A stretch of 64,000 nt of DNA from Mumia quercus (GCF_025506335.1 NZ_JANZYO010000003.1:310001-374000), one strand, 5' to 3'; positions 1 through 15,227 are shown, numbered from the stretch's first letter. A program made the numbers and translations. The notes: generated by a model from the letters alone, not told the origin.

Positions 1-1344
1 CACAACTACGAGGACGCGATCATCCTCTCGCAGCGTGTCGTCCAGGACGACCTGCTGACCTCGATCCACATCGAGGAGCACGAGGTCGACGCCCGCGACA
101 CCAAGCTGGGCCCCGAGGAGATCACCCGCGACATCCCGAACGTCAGCGACGAGATGCTCGCCGACCTCGACGAGCGCGGCATCATCCGCATCGGCGCCGA
201 GGTCTCCAACGGCGACATCCTCGTCGGCAAGGTCACCCCGAAGGGCGAGACCGAGCTGACCCCCGAGGAGCGCCTGCTCCGCGCGATCTTCGGTGAGAAG
301 GCGCGCGAGGTGCGTGACACCTCGCTGAAGGTCCCGCACGGCGAGTCCGGCACGGTCATCGGCGTCCGCGTCTTCGACCGCGAGGAGGGCGACGAGCTGC
401 CGCCGGGCGTCAACCAGCTGGTGCGCGTCTACGTCGCGCAGAAGCGCAAGATCTCCGACGGTGACAAGCTCGCCGGCCGCCACGGCAACAAGGGCGTCAT
501 CTCGAAGATCCTGCCGCAGGAGGACATGCCGTTCCTGTCCGACGGCACCCCGGTCGACATCATCCTCAACCCGCTCGGCGTGCCGGGCCGGATGAACGTC
601 GGCCAGGTGCTCGAGACCCACCTCGGGTGGGTCGCGAAGGCCGGCTGGGACATCGGTGACAGCAAGGACGAGTGGGCCGAGCGTCTGCGCCAGATCGGTG
701 CCGACCGCTCCCCGATGGACTCCAACGTCGCGACGCCGGTCTTCGACGGCGCCCGCGAGGACGAGATCCAGGGCCTCCTCGAGTCGACCCTGCCTAACCG
801 CGACGGCGAGCGCATGGTCGGTCGCGACGGCAAGGCGCGGCTGTTCGACGGACGTACGGGCGAGCCGTTCCCGGACCCGATCTCGGTCGGCTACATGTAC
901 ATCCTCAAGCTGCACCACCTGGTCGACGACAAGATCCACGCCCGCTCGACCGGCCCGTACTCGATGATCACCCAGCAGCCCCTGGGTGGTAAGGCGCAGT
1001 TCGGTGGACAGCGCTTCGGTGAGATGGAGGTGTGGGCCCTCGAGGCGTACGGTGCCGCGTACGCGCTGCAGGAGCTCCTGACCATCAAGTCGGACGACAT
1101 CCTCGGACGCGTCAAGGTCTACGAGGCCATCGTCAAGGGCGAGAACGTTCCCGAGCCGGGCATCCCGGAGTCGTTCAAGGTTCTCGTCAAGGAGATGCAG
1201 TCGCTCTGCCTGAACGTCGAGGTCCTCTCGTCCGACGGCACCGCGGTGGAGATGCGTGACGCCGAGGAGGACGTGTTCCGGGCTGCCGAGGAGCTCGGGA
1301 TCGACCTCTCGCGCCGCGAGCCCGCCAGCGTCGAGGAGGTCTGA
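1..1344 (+). CDS. rpoB: RNA polymerase beta subunit, C-terminal part (5' truncated by window edge)
   Basis: The frame is open from base 1 to the TGA at 1342 and gives the last 447 residues of the beta subunit of DNA-dependent RNA polymerase. Recognisable beta segments are [12 protein letters not shown] (about visible residues 154-165) and, further on, [19 protein letters not shown], part of the conserved C-terminal region that contacts beta prime. The rifampicin-binding region lies upstream and outside the window. rpoC follows after 86 nt in the usual rpoBC arrangement. The acidic C-terminal end (SVEEV) is normal for actinobacteria. Confidence 0.98.
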   Translation, partial: HNYEDAIILSQRVVQDDLLTSIHIEEHEVDARDTKLGPEEITRDIPNVSDEMLADLDERGIIRIGAEVSNGDILVGKVTPKGETELTPEERLLRAIFGEKAREVRDTSLKVPHGESGTVIGVRVFDREEGDELPPGVNQLVRVYVAQKRKISDGDKLAGRHGNKGVISKILPQEDMPFLSDGTPVDIILNPLGVPGRMNVGQVLETHLGWVAKAGWDIGDSKDEWAERLRQIGADRSPMDSNVATPVFDGAREDEIQGLLESTLPNRDGERMVGRDGKARLFDGRTGEPFPDPISVGYMYILKLHHLVDDKIHARSTGPYSMITQQPLGGKAQFGGQRFGEMEVWALEAYGAAYALQELLTIKSDDILGRVKVYEAIVKGENVPEPGIPESFKVLVKEMQSLCLNVEVLSSDGTAVEMRDAEEDVFRAAEELGIDLSRREPASVEEV

Positions 1345-1350
1345 GCCGCG

Positions 1351-1380
1351 GGGGCGCGGCACTCCCTGAGTCCGCGCCCC
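1351..1380 (+). other. rpoB-rpoC intergenic stem-loop
   Basis: GGGGCGCGG (1351-1359) pairs perfectly with CCGCGCCCC (1372-1380) across a 12-nt loop. It lies 6 nt after the rpoB stop and has no T-tract. It could be an RNA processing or partial attenuation site between the two subunit genes. The hairpin is directly visible; a function is inference. Confidence 0.5.
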
Positions 1381-1430
1381 GCCTCCGTCCTCGCCACACA
1401 GATTTTTCATCACGAAGGAAAGAAGACAAC

Positions 1431-5309
<3,879 letters not shown>

Positions 5310-5322
5310 CGGACGAGGTCTG

Positions 5323-5364
5323 ACGAGGGCCCCGGAGCGGATCATCCCGCTCCGGGGCCCTCGT
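5323..5364 (+). terminator. Terminator of rpoBC
   Basis: A perfect 18-bp stem, ACGAGGGCCCCGGAGCGG (5323-5340) against its complement at 5347-5364, with a 6-nt loop ATCATC. It starts 13 nt after the rpoC stop. There is no T-run, which is common for actinobacterial terminators. Confidence 0.85.
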
Positions 5365-5430
5365 GCGTGGCACGGCAGTTCTCAGGGGTTCTCAGGCATA
5401 GTTCAGCCTCGGCTGGTTACGTCAAGAGAG

Positions 5431-6507
5431 ATGTCTACGACGCTGACGCAGCCCCCCGCTGCGGCGACCGCCGAAACGACGACCCCGGTGGAGCGCCGCA
5501 AGGCCCGTGATCCTCTCCTCGACAACGCCCGCTACTGGGTGATGCTGCTCGTGGTGGCCGGTCACGGCCTCCAGTACCTGCTCGACGTGCCCGACGCCCG
5601 CGGCACCTACGCGTGGATCTACGCGTTCCACATGCCGGCGTTCGTGCTGATCTCGGGGTATGTCGCCCGACGCTACGAGGGGACCCCGAAGCAGGTCCGG
5701 ACGATGCTGACCAGCCTCGTCCTCCCGTACGTGGGGCTCAACATCGCGCTCGACGGCTTCCGGGCGCTGCTCGACGGCAAACCGTGGGAGCTGAACCTGC
5801 TCGACCCCGCGTGGTCGACGTGGTTCCTGATCGCCTTGTTCGTGTGGCGCCTGTCGTCACCGGTGTGGCGGGTCGTCCGCGCCCCTGTGCTCGTCGCGGT
5901 GGCGGTGAGCCTGCTGTCGGGGCTGTGGCAGGTCAGCAACGTCGTGTCGATCCACCGCATCCTCGGGCTGCTGCCGTTCTACGTGGCGGGCATGTACCTG
6001 CGTCCGGAGCACTTCGCTGTCCTGCGCCGCCCGTGGGTGCGGTTCGTCTCCCTGGCCACCCTCAGCGGCACGCTCGCCTGGTGCCTCTTGCGGCACGAGG
6101 GCTGGTACGTGTCGTGGCTCTACTGGCGCGACGCGTACGCGGACGCGCCGCTGGAGGCCGATGCCGTCGGCGGGCTGACGACGCGTGCAGGGCTGCTCGT
6201 GGTCGGGTTCGTGCTGAGCGCCGCGGTGCTCGCGGTCGTCCCGGCGCGGCAGGACCGTACGAGCGAGCTCGGCCGGAACACGATGAACGCGTACGTGCTT
6301 CACGGGTTCGTCCTGATCCTGCTCGCCCACGTCGGCGTCTTCAGCGCCCTGGCGAGCTGGGGGGCTCTCTCCGTGCCGGTCGTCGTGATCGGGTCGGTGC
6401 TCCTCGGAACGGCCCTGATGTCACCGCCGGTGGCGCGCGTCGTCGGACCGGTCGTGACTCCCCAGCTGAGGTGGGCCTTCAGGGATCAGCGCGCCGGCGG
6501 CGTGTAG
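5431..6507 (+). CDS. Acyltransferase family 3 membrane protein
   Basis: 358-residue polytopic membrane protein of the acyltransferase-3 type, the family that moves acetyl or other acyl groups onto extracytoplasmic sugars. After a Thr/Ala-rich cytoplasmic N-terminus comes DNARYWVMLLVVAGHGLQYL (about 31-50), with the conserved early His of the family, then FHMPAFVLISGY in the second membrane segment, as in fucose O-acetylase-like members. About ten hydrophobic segments follow. A purine-rich AAGAGAG lies just before the ATG. The gene has no partner here, so the acceptor substrate cannot be told. Its 3' end overlaps the convergent lipoprotein gene by 22 nt. Confidence 0.8.
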   Translation: MSTTLTQPPAAATAETTTPVERRKARDPLLDNARYWVMLLVVAGHGLQYLLDVPDARGTYAWIYAFHMPAFVLISGYVARRYEGTPKQVRTMLTSLVLPYVGLNIALDGFRALLDGKPWELNLLDPAWSTWFLIALFVWRLSSPVWRVVRAPVLVAVAVSLLSGLWQVSNVVSIHRILGLLPFYVAGMYLRPEHFAVLRRPWVRFVSLATLSGTLAWCLLRHEGWYVSWLYWRDAYADAPLEADAVGGLTTRAGLLVVGFVLSAAVLAVVPARQDRTSELGRNTMNAYVLHGFVLILLAHVGVFSALASWGALSVPVVVIGSVLLGTALMSPPVARVVGPVVTPQLRWAFRDQRAGGV

Positions 6508-7673
6508 AACAGCGCGATGTAGTTGCCGCGTCCGGCCTGGGTGAACGTCGCCGACACCGTCGGGCCGCCCTTCGGGGTGACCGCGTGGTAGGTCGTGCTG
6601 ATCTCCGTGCGGTCCTCGATGACGTCCTGGGTGGGTGCGCCCGCAGTGCTGTAGGCCAGCACGTAGCTGCGCGCGACGGCGTCGGCGTTGACCCCGCGCT
6701 CGACGAGGATGCTGGCGAACAGGGGACGGTCGCCGGAGAGGAGCAGCGCGGAGTCCTCGCGCAGCTTCCAGCGGTCGGTCCCGAGCGTGCCGCCGGTGGT
6801 CACCGGGCGCGAGACGGGGAAGTCCGGCCACTCGGCCTCCACCGGGGGAGCGGCCGGCAGTGGGGTCGTCGTCGCCGGCGCCGGGCTCGGTGCCGCGATC
6901 TCGGGGCGCTCGCCCTCAGCGGGGGTGTCCGTGTTCTCGTCGAGGGCTTCCCAGACCGGGCGCATGTCGGGCGGGTCGGTCTGGACGAGGGTCACTGTCA
7001 TCACCGGCTTGCCCTGAGAGCCGGCGGGGGACTGCTTCGTACGCATGTTGCCCGGGTCGACCGTGGCGATCACGCGAACGCCGACGTCGTCGGTCGTCCG
7101 CCCGGTCACGTCGAGCGTGCACCCGGTGTAGAGGCCCTGCGCCACCGTGCAGAAGCGTGACCAGGCGTCGGGGTCCAGCTCCAGGCCCGGGACGAGGGTC
7201 GCGACCTGCTCGATCACCTCGGAGAACGCCTCGCCGGGATCACCGTCGACCCGCAGCAGCGCCGTCGTCGTGTCCGGCTCCGGGGCCTCCTCGAGGAGGG
7301 AGAACGTGTCGTCGGTGGGGAGGGGGTGCGGAGGCTCGGTCGTCGGGGTGGTCTCCTCGGGGTTCTCCGCCGCCTCCGTGGCGGCCTCGATCGCCTCGCG
7401 ACGCTTCGCCTCGGCCAGCACCGGCGCGTACGCGGCCAGCAGCGGGGCGCTGCGGCGGCGGACGAGGGGGCCCATCTGGGTCGTGCCGTCGGGGACGGTC
7501 AGGGAGAGGGCGATCGGCGTGCCGGAGAACGTCTCGTGCTGGCCCACGTCGACCCGAAGACCGACGTGGGTGGTCTCGGCCGGGTCAGGCGCCGAGGGCG
7601 TGAGTGGGCTGCACGCCGACAGCCCGACAGCCACGGCCGTCGCGAGAGTCGCGACAACGACCGACCGATGCAT
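6486..7673 (-). CDS. Putative lipoprotein of unknown function
   Basis: 395 residues with a type II signal peptide: MHR start, hydrophobic stretch, and lipobox LSAC with the lipidated Cys at 21. The mature protein holds two Pro/Thr/Glu-rich low-complexity linkers (about 105-130 and 255-285) separating three folded stretches, the last ending in TFTQAGRGNYIALFYTPPAR. It has two other Cys pairs of unknown meaning (RFCTVAQGLYTGC). I do not recognise the family; an extracellular, membrane-anchored role is inferred only from the lipobox. It converges on, and overlaps by 22 nt, the acyltransferase gene, and is divergent from the downstream dehydrogenase gene across a 137-nt gap. Confidence 0.75.
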   Translation of the reverse strand: MHRSVVVATLATAVAVGLSACSPLTPSAPDPAETTHVGLRVDVGQHETFSGTPIALSLTVPDGTTQMGPLVRRRSAPLLAAYAPVLAEAKRREAIEAATEAAENPEETTPTTEPPHPLPTDDTFSLLEEAPEPDTTTALLRVDGDPGEAFSEVIEQVATLVPGLELDPDAWSRFCTVAQGLYTGCTLDVTGRTTDDVGVRVIATVDPGNMRTKQSPAGSQGKPVMTVTLVQTDPPDMRPVWEALDENTDTPAEGERPEIAAPSPAPATTTPLPAAPPVEAEWPDFPVSRPVTTGGTLGTDRWKLREDSALLLSGDRPLFASILVERGVNADAVARSYVLAYSTAGAPTQDVIEDRTEISTTYHAVTPKGGPTVSATFTQAGRGNYIALFYTPPAR

Positions 7674-7810
7674 CCGTCCACCTCCGAGTCAGAACCCGAT
7701 CACCCTAGGGCAACGTGGGCGCAGGCCGAACAAGTGCCCGGCGGCGCCGTATTGTCGTCTACGCAACACCGCGCCGCCGCCGTGACCGCACCCACACCCC
7801 AGGAGCGCCG

Positions 7811-9100
7811 ATGTCGTTCTCTGCCCCTACGACGCCCGAGAGCATCTTCACGTACGGGTCACCGCGCCTGAAGTTCGGCGCCGGCGCCAGTGCCGAGCTG
7901 GGCTACGAGCTGGCCTCGCTGGGCGTCCGCCGAGCGCTGCTCGTGACCGACCCCGGGCTGGAGGCGACGGGCATCCCGGCGCGGGTGGTCGAGCAGGTGG
8001 CGGCGGAGTCGGTCGAGCTGGTCGTCTACGCCGGCACGCACGTCGAGCCCACGGACGCGAGCCTCGAGGACGCGATCGCGTTCGCCCGCGCCCACGGGCC
8101 CTTCGACGCCGTCGTCGCACTCGGCGGTGGGTCGAGCATCGACACTGCGAAGGCCGTCAACCTCCTCACGACCAACGAGGGCGAGCTGATGGACTACATC
8201 AACGTCCCCGTCGGGGCCGGCCGGGCGCCGGCGAAAGCGCTGCTGCCCCTCATCGCCCTGCCCACGACGACCGGCACCGGCAGCGAGAGCACGACGATCT
8301 GCGTGCTCGACGTCCTCGCCCAGCACGTCAAGACCGGCATCAGCCACCCACGTCTGCGCCCCGAGCTGGCGATCATCGACCCCGATCTCACGCTAAGCCA
8401 GCCCGCCGGGGTCACCGCAGCCAGCGGGATGGACATCCTGTGCCACGCGCTCGAGAGCTACACCGCGCGGCCGTACAGCTCGTACGAGCGCAAGCGCCCC
8501 GAGGAGCGCGTGCCGTACTGCGGCGCCAACCCGATCTCGGACGTCTGGGCCGAGAAGTCGCTGAGCCTGCTCGCTGCCTCGTTCCGTACCGCCGTCCGCG
8601 AGGGCGACGACGTCGAGGCGCGGGGCCAGATGGCATTGGCGGCGACCTTCGCCGGGATGGGCTTCGGCAATGCGGGCGTCCACCTCCCGCACGCCAACGC
8701 GTACCCGATCGCCGGGCAGGTCCGTGACTTCCGTCCCACCGGGTACCCGCAGGAGGAGGCGATGGTTCCCCACGGCATGGCCGTCTCGCTCACCGCCCCC
8801 GAGGCCTTCCGCTTCACCTTCGACGCCGCACCCGAGCGTCACATCCGTGCGGCCGAGCTGCTCGACCCGACTGCGGAGCGGCCGGCCGACATGGCCGACT
8901 TCCTGCCGCAAGTCCTTATCGGTCTCATGCGCGACATCGGGATCCCCGGGGGCATCGCAGCCGTCGGGTTCGACAAGGCCGACATCGGTACGCTGGTGGA
9001 GGGCACGATGAAGCAGCAGCGGCTGCTGGCGACGGCGCCGAAGCCGGTCTCGCCCGAGGACGTCACCGGCATCTTCGAGCGTTCGCTGACCCTGTGGTGA
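7811..9100 (+). CDS. Iron-containing alcohol dehydrogenase, hydroxyacid-oxoacid transhydrogenase-like
   Basis: 429 residues of the group III (iron) alcohol dehydrogenase family. The nucleotide-binding part carries [17 protein letters not shown] (about 96-112) and PTTTGTGSE; the metal region has [14 protein letters not shown] and [18 protein letters not shown]. The strings [10 protein letters not shown] and GNAGVHL are typical of the ADHFE1 branch, whose animal member couples 4-hydroxybutyrate oxidation to 2-oxoglutarate reduction. The bacterial substrate is not certain. The ATG at 7811 is preferred over upstream in-frame codons because CCAGGAGCG sits just before it and the sequence then begins like family members. 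It is a single gene between rpoC and the str operon. Confidence 0.85.
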   Translation: MSFSAPTTPESIFTYGSPRLKFGAGASAELGYELASLGVRRALLVTDPGLEATGIPARVVEQVAAESVELVVYAGTHVEPTDASLEDAIAFARAHGPFDAVVALGGGSSIDTAKAVNLLTTNEGELMDYINVPVGAGRAPAKALLPLIALPTTTGTGSESTTICVLDVLAQHVKTGISHPRLRPELAIIDPDLTLSQPAGVTAASGMDILCHALESYTARPYSSYERKRPEERVPYCGANPISDVWAEKSLSLLAASFRTAVREGDDVEARGQMALAATFAGMGFGNAGVHLPHANAYPIAGQVRDFRPTGYPQEEAMVPHGMAVSLTAPEAFRFTFDAAPERHIRAAELLDPTAERPADMADFLPQVLIGLMRDIGIPGGIAAVGFDKADIGTLVEGTMKQQRLLATAPKPVSPEDVTGIFERSLTLW

Positions 9101-9140
9101 GGCTGGGGCCCGCATATCGTCCGACCAGGCAGGACCGGTT

Positions 9141-9169
9141 TTGACCCCTCCCCAGGCACCCGGTAGTCT
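9141..9169 (+). promoter_or_regulatory. Promoter of the str operon (rpsL-rpsG-fusA-tuf)
   Basis: TTGACC (9141-9146), 17-nt spacer, TAGTCT (9164-9169): a good match to the housekeeping sigma consensus. The predicted start near 9176 leaves a leader of about 238 nt before rpsL. No gene lies in 9101-9413; besides this promoter I see only minor stem-loops there. Confidence 0.7.
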
Positions 9170-9413
9170 TGGACATTGTGCCGTGGACTCGCTGTTCGCG
9201 TGCACCGATTCGTGTGTCGCCACACCGTCGGTCGATTCGTACGACTGGCTCCTCGGAGTCAGGGTGCGGACGGGTGCAGGGCCACGAGAGCAACACCTAC
9301 CATCGCACGTCGCGGTGGCGGCACGCCTGAGGCGCGCCGCCCGGCGACGCCTGCGGGGGAGGCCGTACGACATCCGCACGACTCAAGAGCCGGACAGCAG
9401 AAAGAAGCATGTA

Positions 9414-9788
9414 GTGCCAACGATCCAGCAGTTGGTCCGTAAGGGCCGTCAGGACAAGGTGGCGAAGACCAAGACGCCCGCCCTGAAGGGTTCGCCGCAG
9501 CGCCGTGGAGTGTGCACCCGCGTGTACACGACGACGCCTAAGAAGCCGAACTCCGCGCTGCGGAAGGTTGCTCGTGTTCGTCTGAGCAGCGGGATCGAGG
9601 TCACGGCCTACATCCCCGGTGAGGGTCACAACCTGCAGGAGCACTCGATCGTGCTCGTGCGTGGCGGCCGTGTGAAGGACCTCCCGGGTGTCCGATACAA
9701 GATCATCCGTGGCGCGCTGGACACCCAGGGTGTCAAGAGCCGCAAGCAGGCTCGCAGCCGTTACGGCGCGAAGAAGGAGAAGAGCTGA
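9414..9788 (+). CDS. rpsL: 30S ribosomal protein S12
   Basis: 124 residues, the normal length for actinobacterial S12, a decoding-centre protein of the small subunit. The loop [12 protein letters not shown] places Lys43, and [14 protein letters not shown] places Lys88; both are the wild-type residues at the positions where streptomycin resistance changes are known. The GTG at 9414 follows AAAGAAG with usual spacing; the in-frame open stretch reaching back to 9141 is leader, not protein. The TGA overlaps the rpsG ATG by one base, so the pair is translationally coupled. Confidence 0.98.
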   Translation: MPTIQQLVRKGRQDKVAKTKTPALKGSPQRRGVCTRVYTTTPKKPNSALRKVARVRLSSGIEVTAYIPGEGHNLQEHSIVLVRGGRVKDLPGVRYKIIRGALDTQGVKSRKQARSRYGAKKEKS

Positions 9789-10258
9789 TGCCGCGCAAGG
9801 GACCCGCGCCGAAGCGCCCCATCGAGGCCGACCCGGTCTACTCGAGCCCCCTGGTCACGCAGCTGATCAACAAGGTTCTCGAGGACGGCAAGAAGCAGGT
9901 CGCGCAGCGCATCGTCTACTCCGCGCTCGAGGGCACCCGCGAGAAGACCGGCACCGACCCGGTCATCACGCTCAAGCGTGCGCTCGACAACGTCAAGCCG
10001 ACCCTCGAGGTCAAGTCCCGCCGTGTCGGCGGTGCGACCTACCAGGTTCCGATCGAGGTCCGCGCCTCCCGCGCGAACACCCTCGCCCTCCGCTGGCTCG
10101 TCCGGTTCTCCAGCGAGCGTCGCGAGAAGACCATGGCGGAGCGCCTGATGAACGAGCTCCTCGATGCCAGCAACGGCCTCGGTGGCGCCGTGAAGAAGCG
10201 TGAGGACACGCACAAGATGGCCGAGGCCAACAAGGCCTTCGCCCACTACCGCTGGTGA
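9788..10258 (+). CDS. rpsG: 30S ribosomal protein S7
   Basis: 156 residues; S7 nucleates assembly of the 16S rRNA 3' domain and lines the E site. [11 protein letters not shown] at the start and [10 protein letters not shown] at the end are family hallmarks. The start codon shares the A of the rpsL stop (TGATG). In other bacteria S7 is the autogenous regulator of the str operon; nothing here proves or excludes this. An 80-nt gap with a stem-loop separates it from fusA. Confidence 0.98.
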   Translation: MPRKGPAPKRPIEADPVYSSPLVTQLINKVLEDGKKQVAQRIVYSALEGTREKTGTDPVITLKRALDNVKPTLEVKSRRVGGATYQVPIEVRASRANTLALRWLVRFSSERREKTMAERLMNELLDASNGLGGAVKKREDTHKMAEANKAFAHYRW

Positions 10259-10262
10259 CGAT

Positions 10263-10294
10263 CTGCCGCCGGCCCCTCTGCGGGCCTGCGGCAG
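10263..10294 (+). other. rpsG-fusA intergenic stem-loop
   Basis: CTGCCGC-C-GGCCC pairs with GGGCC-T-GCGGCAG across a 6-nt loop, one mismatch in a 13-position stem. It starts 5 nt after the rpsG stop. It may reduce readthrough into fusA or mark an RNA cleavage site (inference). Confidence 0.5.
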
Positions 10295-10338
10295 TCAACG
10301 CCTGATTCGACTCACGACAGCAAGGGAAGTCAGCCAAG

Positions 10339-12447
<2,109 letters not shown>

Positions 12448-12520
12448 TCGCTGGCCTGACCTAGGCTTCGATCAGCTCAACCGCACGGCGCAAGCAACAT
12501 TCAATCGAGGAGGAGCCCCA

Positions 12521-13714
12521 GTGGCTAAGGCGAAGTTCGAGCGGACTAAGCCGCACATGAACATCGGCACCATCGGTCACATCGACCACGGTAAGACGAC
12601 GCTCACGGCGGCGATTACCAAGGTGCTGCACGACAAGTACCCGGATCTGAACGAGGCCTCGGCCTTCGATCAGATCGACAAGGCTCCTGAGGAGCGCCAG
12701 CGCGGTATCACGATCTCGATCGCTCACGTCGAGTACCAGACCGAGAACCGTCACTACGCGCACGTCGACTGCCCGGGTCACGCCGACTACGTGAAGAACA
12801 TGATCACGGGTGCGGCTCAGATGGACGGCGCGATCCTCGTGGTCGCCGCCACCGACGGCCCGATGCCGCAGACCCGCGAGCACGTGCTGCTCGCGCGCCA
12901 GGTCGGCGTGCCGGCCATGGTCGTCGCGCTCAACAAGTGCGACATGGTCGACGACGAGGAGCTCATCGAGCTCGTCGAGCTCGAGGTCCGTGAGCTGCTC
13001 AACGACCAGGAGTTCGACGGCGACAACGTCCCCGTCGTCCGTGTGGCCGCCTTCCCGGCGCTCAACGGCGACGCCAAGTGGGGCGAGTCGATCCTCGAGC
13101 TCATGAACGCGGTCGACGAGTACATCCCCGAGCCCCCGCGTGAGACGGACAAGCCGTTCCTCATGCCGGTCGAGGACGTCTTCACGATCACCGGTCGCGG
13201 CACCGTCATCACGGGCCGTATCGAGCGCGGCATCGTCAAGCTCAACGACACCGTCGACATCGTCGGCATCCGTCCGGAGAAGCAGACCTCGACCGTCACC
13301 GGTATCGAGATGTTCCGCAAGCTCCTCGACGAGGGCCAGGCGGGCGAGAACGTCGGCCTCCTGCTTCGTGGCACGAAGCGCGAGGACGTCGAGCGCGGCA
13401 TGGTCGTGATCGCACCCGGCACGACGACTCCCCACACGGAGTTCGAGGGCCAGGTCTACATCCTGTCCAAGGAGGAGGGCGGCCGTCACACGCCGTTCTT
13501 CAACAACTACCGCCCGCAGTTCTACTTCCGCACCACGGACGTCACCGGCGTCGTCACGCTGCCCGAGGGCACCGAGATGGTCATGCCGGGCGACAACACC
13601 GAGATGTCGGTTCAGCTGATCCAGCCGATCGCGATGGACGAGGGTCTTCGTTTCGCGATCCGCGAGGGCGGTCGTACGGTCGGCGCTGGTCGCGTCACCA
13701 AGATCATCAAGTGA
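12521..13714 (+). CDS. tuf: Elongation factor Tu
   Basis: 397-residue GTPase that delivers aminoacyl-tRNA to the A site. GHIDHGKT at residues 19-26 is the P-loop, with [21 protein letters not shown] and NKCD completing the G domain; the C-terminal barrel ends in [13 protein letters not shown]. The GTG at 12521 follows GAGGAGGAG, a strong ribosome-binding site fit for a highly expressed gene. It is the last gene of the str operon and is followed by tandem stem-loops. Confidence 0.99.
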   Translation: MAKAKFERTKPHMNIGTIGHIDHGKTTLTAAITKVLHDKYPDLNEASAFDQIDKAPEERQRGITISIAHVEYQTENRHYAHVDCPGHADYVKNMITGAAQMDGAILVVAATDGPMPQTREHVLLARQVGVPAMVVALNKCDMVDDEELIELVELEVRELLNDQEFDGDNVPVVRVAAFPALNGDAKWGESILELMNAVDEYIPEPPRETDKPFLMPVEDVFTITGRGTVITGRIERGIVKLNDTVDIVGIRPEKQTSTVTGIEMFRKLLDEGQAGENVGLLLRGTKREDVERGMVVIAPGTTTPHTEFEGQVYILSKEEGGRHTPFFNNYRPQFYFRTTDVTGVVTLPEGTEMVMPGDNTEMSVQLIQPIAMDEGLRFAIREGGRTVGAGRVTKIIK

Positions 13715-13720
13715 TCCGGT

Positions 13721-13788
13721 CCCGGGTCTGACCCGGGTCGATCTCTGAGGAGGGCCCCGTCCTGCTGACAAGCAGGGCGGGGCCCTTC
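13721..13788 (+). terminator. Tandem terminator of the str operon
   Basis: First a 7-bp hairpin CCCGGGT-CTG-ACCCGGG (13721-13737), then a 16-bp stem AGGGCCCCGTCCTGCT (13751-13766) against 13771-13786 with loop GACA and a single G-T wobble, followed by TT. Placement directly after tuf supports termination. Confidence 0.85.
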
Positions 13789-13819
13789 GCCGTCCGCCCG
13801 GGCGACGTATCGTGAGGGC

Positions 13820-14731
13820 GTGGGACACGACCATGCGCACGCGACTCCGTCGGCTCGGCAACGGCCGCGGCTGGCCTTCGTCCTCGGCCTGACCGTCCTG
13901 GTCCTTCTCGTCGAGGTCGTCGTCGCGCTGCTGGCCGGGAGCCTCGCGCTGCTCGCCGACGCGGGCCACATGCTGAGCGACTCCTTCGGCCTCGTGATGG
14001 CACTCGTCGCGGTCACGGTCGCCCAGCGGCCCGGCAGCCCTCGGCGGACCTTCGGCAACCACCGCACCGAGATCCTCGCCGCCGGCGCCAACGGTGTGAT
14101 CCTTCTCGGTCTGTGCGTCGGGATCGTCGTGTCTGCGGTCCGGCGCCTCGGTGAGGCCCCCCACGTCGACTCGCCTCTGATGCTCGCCGCCGGTGTCCTC
14201 GGGTTCTGCGCGAACGTCGTGGGACTGGTCGTGCTCCGCGCCGGTGCGAAGGAGAGCCTCAACGTCAAGGGTGCCTACCTGGAGGTGCTCGGCGACGCGT
14301 TCGGCTCGGTCGCGGTGATCGTCGCCGGTGTCGTGATCGCGACGACCGGGTGGTACGCCGCCGACCCTGTGGCGTCACTCGTCATCGCCGCGCTGATCCT
14401 GCCGCGCGCGCTCGGGCTCCTGCGCGAGGTCGTCGACGTCCTCCTCGAGTCGACGCCACGTGGGCTCGACCTCGAGGAGCTGCGCTCCCACATGGCCGAG
14501 GTGCCCGGTGTGGTGGACGTGCACGACCTGCACGTCTGGACGATCACGTCCGGGATGCCCGTGATGTCGGCCCACGTCGTGGTCGACGACGAGGTCCTCG
14601 GCACCGACGCCGGCCACGGCGTCCTCGACCGCCTGCGCTGCTGCCTCTCCGACCACTTCGACGTCGAGCACTCGACCTTCCAGCTCGAGCCCGCCTCGCA
14701 CGCCGAGACCGAGCAGCACACTCACCGCTGA
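13820..14731 (+). CDS. Cation diffusion facilitator (CzcD-like metal exporter)
   Basis: 303 residues with six hydrophobic segments and a C-terminal cytoplasmic domain, the architecture of proton-driven divalent metal exporters. The His-rich N-terminus MGHDHAHAT, the motif LADAGHMLSD in helix 2 (H/D metal ligands) and YLEVLGDAFGS in helix 5 mark the family; VHDLHVWTITSGMPVMSAHV is the C-terminal metal-sensing domain, and the tail HAETEQHTHR is again His-rich. Zinc, cobalt or cadmium are the likely substrates. The GTG start at 13820 lies close behind the str terminator. Its stop codon lies in the arm of a small hairpin shared with the convergent deaminase gene. Confidence 0.9.
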   Translation: MGHDHAHATPSARQRPRLAFVLGLTVLVLLVEVVVALLAGSLALLADAGHMLSDSFGLVMALVAVTVAQRPGSPRRTFGNHRTEILAAGANGVILLGLCVGIVVSAVRRLGEAPHVDSPLMLAAGVLGFCANVVGLVVLRAGAKESLNVKGAYLEVLGDAFGSVAVIVAGVVIATTGWYAADPVASLVIAALILPRALGLLREVVDVLLESTPRGLDLEELRSHMAEVPGVVDVHDLHVWTITSGMPVMSAHVVVDDEVLGTDAGHGVLDRLRCCLSDHFDVEHSTFQLEPASHAETEQHTHR

Positions 14732-14745
14732 GGCGGGAGCCTCAG
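14728..14745. terminator. Compact convergent stem-loop containing both stop codons
   Basis: CTGAGGC (14728-14734), loop GGGA, GCCTCAG (14739-14745). The exporter stop TGA (14729-14731) lies in the left arm and the complement of the deaminase stop (14742-14744) in the right arm. With only 10 nt between the genes this is the only candidate bidirectional terminator. Confidence 0.45.
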
Positions 14746-15227
14746 TACGGCCGGCGATCGTCGTAGGCCTGCCAGGCGTCGAACGGCGCCGCAGCGTCGG
14801 CGGCCGGCAGCCTGGTCACCGGAACGGACCAGGTGTCGCGCGGGGACCTCAGGAGGCGGTAGAGGGCGAGGTCGTCGAACCCGGCGCGCTCGGCGTCCTG
14901 GCTCTCGGCCGCGTAGTAGACCGCGCCTAACCGGGCCCACATCGCGGCTGTGAGGCACATGGGGCACGGCTCGCACGAGCTGTAGAGGACGGCTCCGGGC
15001 AGGGCGAACGTCGCGCGGTCCGCGCACGCGCGGCGGATCGCGACGATCTCGGCGTGCGCCGTCGGGTCGTACGTCTTCGTCACCTGGTTCACGCCGAGGC
15101 TGACCGGTTCTGCGTCCACGACGACGAGAGCGGCGAACGGACCGCCGCCAGCGGCGACGTTGCGGGTCGCCGCATGGACGACGCGCTCCAGGTAGGGGAG
15201 ATGCTCGTCGTTCGGCGTCGCGTTCAT
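14742..15227 (-). CDS. guaD: Guanine deaminase (cytidine-deaminase fold)
   Basis: 161 residues. Zinc-site motifs are DPTAHAEIVAIRRAC (His ligand and proton-shuttle Glu) and SSCEPCPMCLTAAMWARLGA (two Cys ligands). The segment YYAAESQDAERAGFDD and the C-terminus PFDAWQAYDDRRPY resemble the Bacillus GuaD branch, which hydrolyses guanine to xanthine in purine salvage; a tRNA adenosine deaminase would lack this tail. The start at 15227 (MNATPNDEHLPYLERVV) is chosen over a codon 35 residues upstream because the extra stretch is Pro/Arg-rich and unlike the family. The gene faces the exporter and is divergent from rpsJ. Confidence 0.85.
   Translation of the reverse strand: MNATPNDEHLPYLERVVHAATRNVAAGGGPFAALVVVDAEPVSLGVNQVTKTYDPTAHAEIVAIRRACADRATFALPGAVLYSSCEPCPMCLTAAMWARLGAVYYAAESQDAERAGFDDLALYRLLRSPRDTWSVPVTRLPAADAAAPFDAWQAYDDRRPY

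Noticed and set aside
9141-9413. In-frame extension of rpsL upstream of the GTG at 9414
   Set aside because: It would start inside the promoter -35 and adds no S12-like sequence; 124 residues is the family length.
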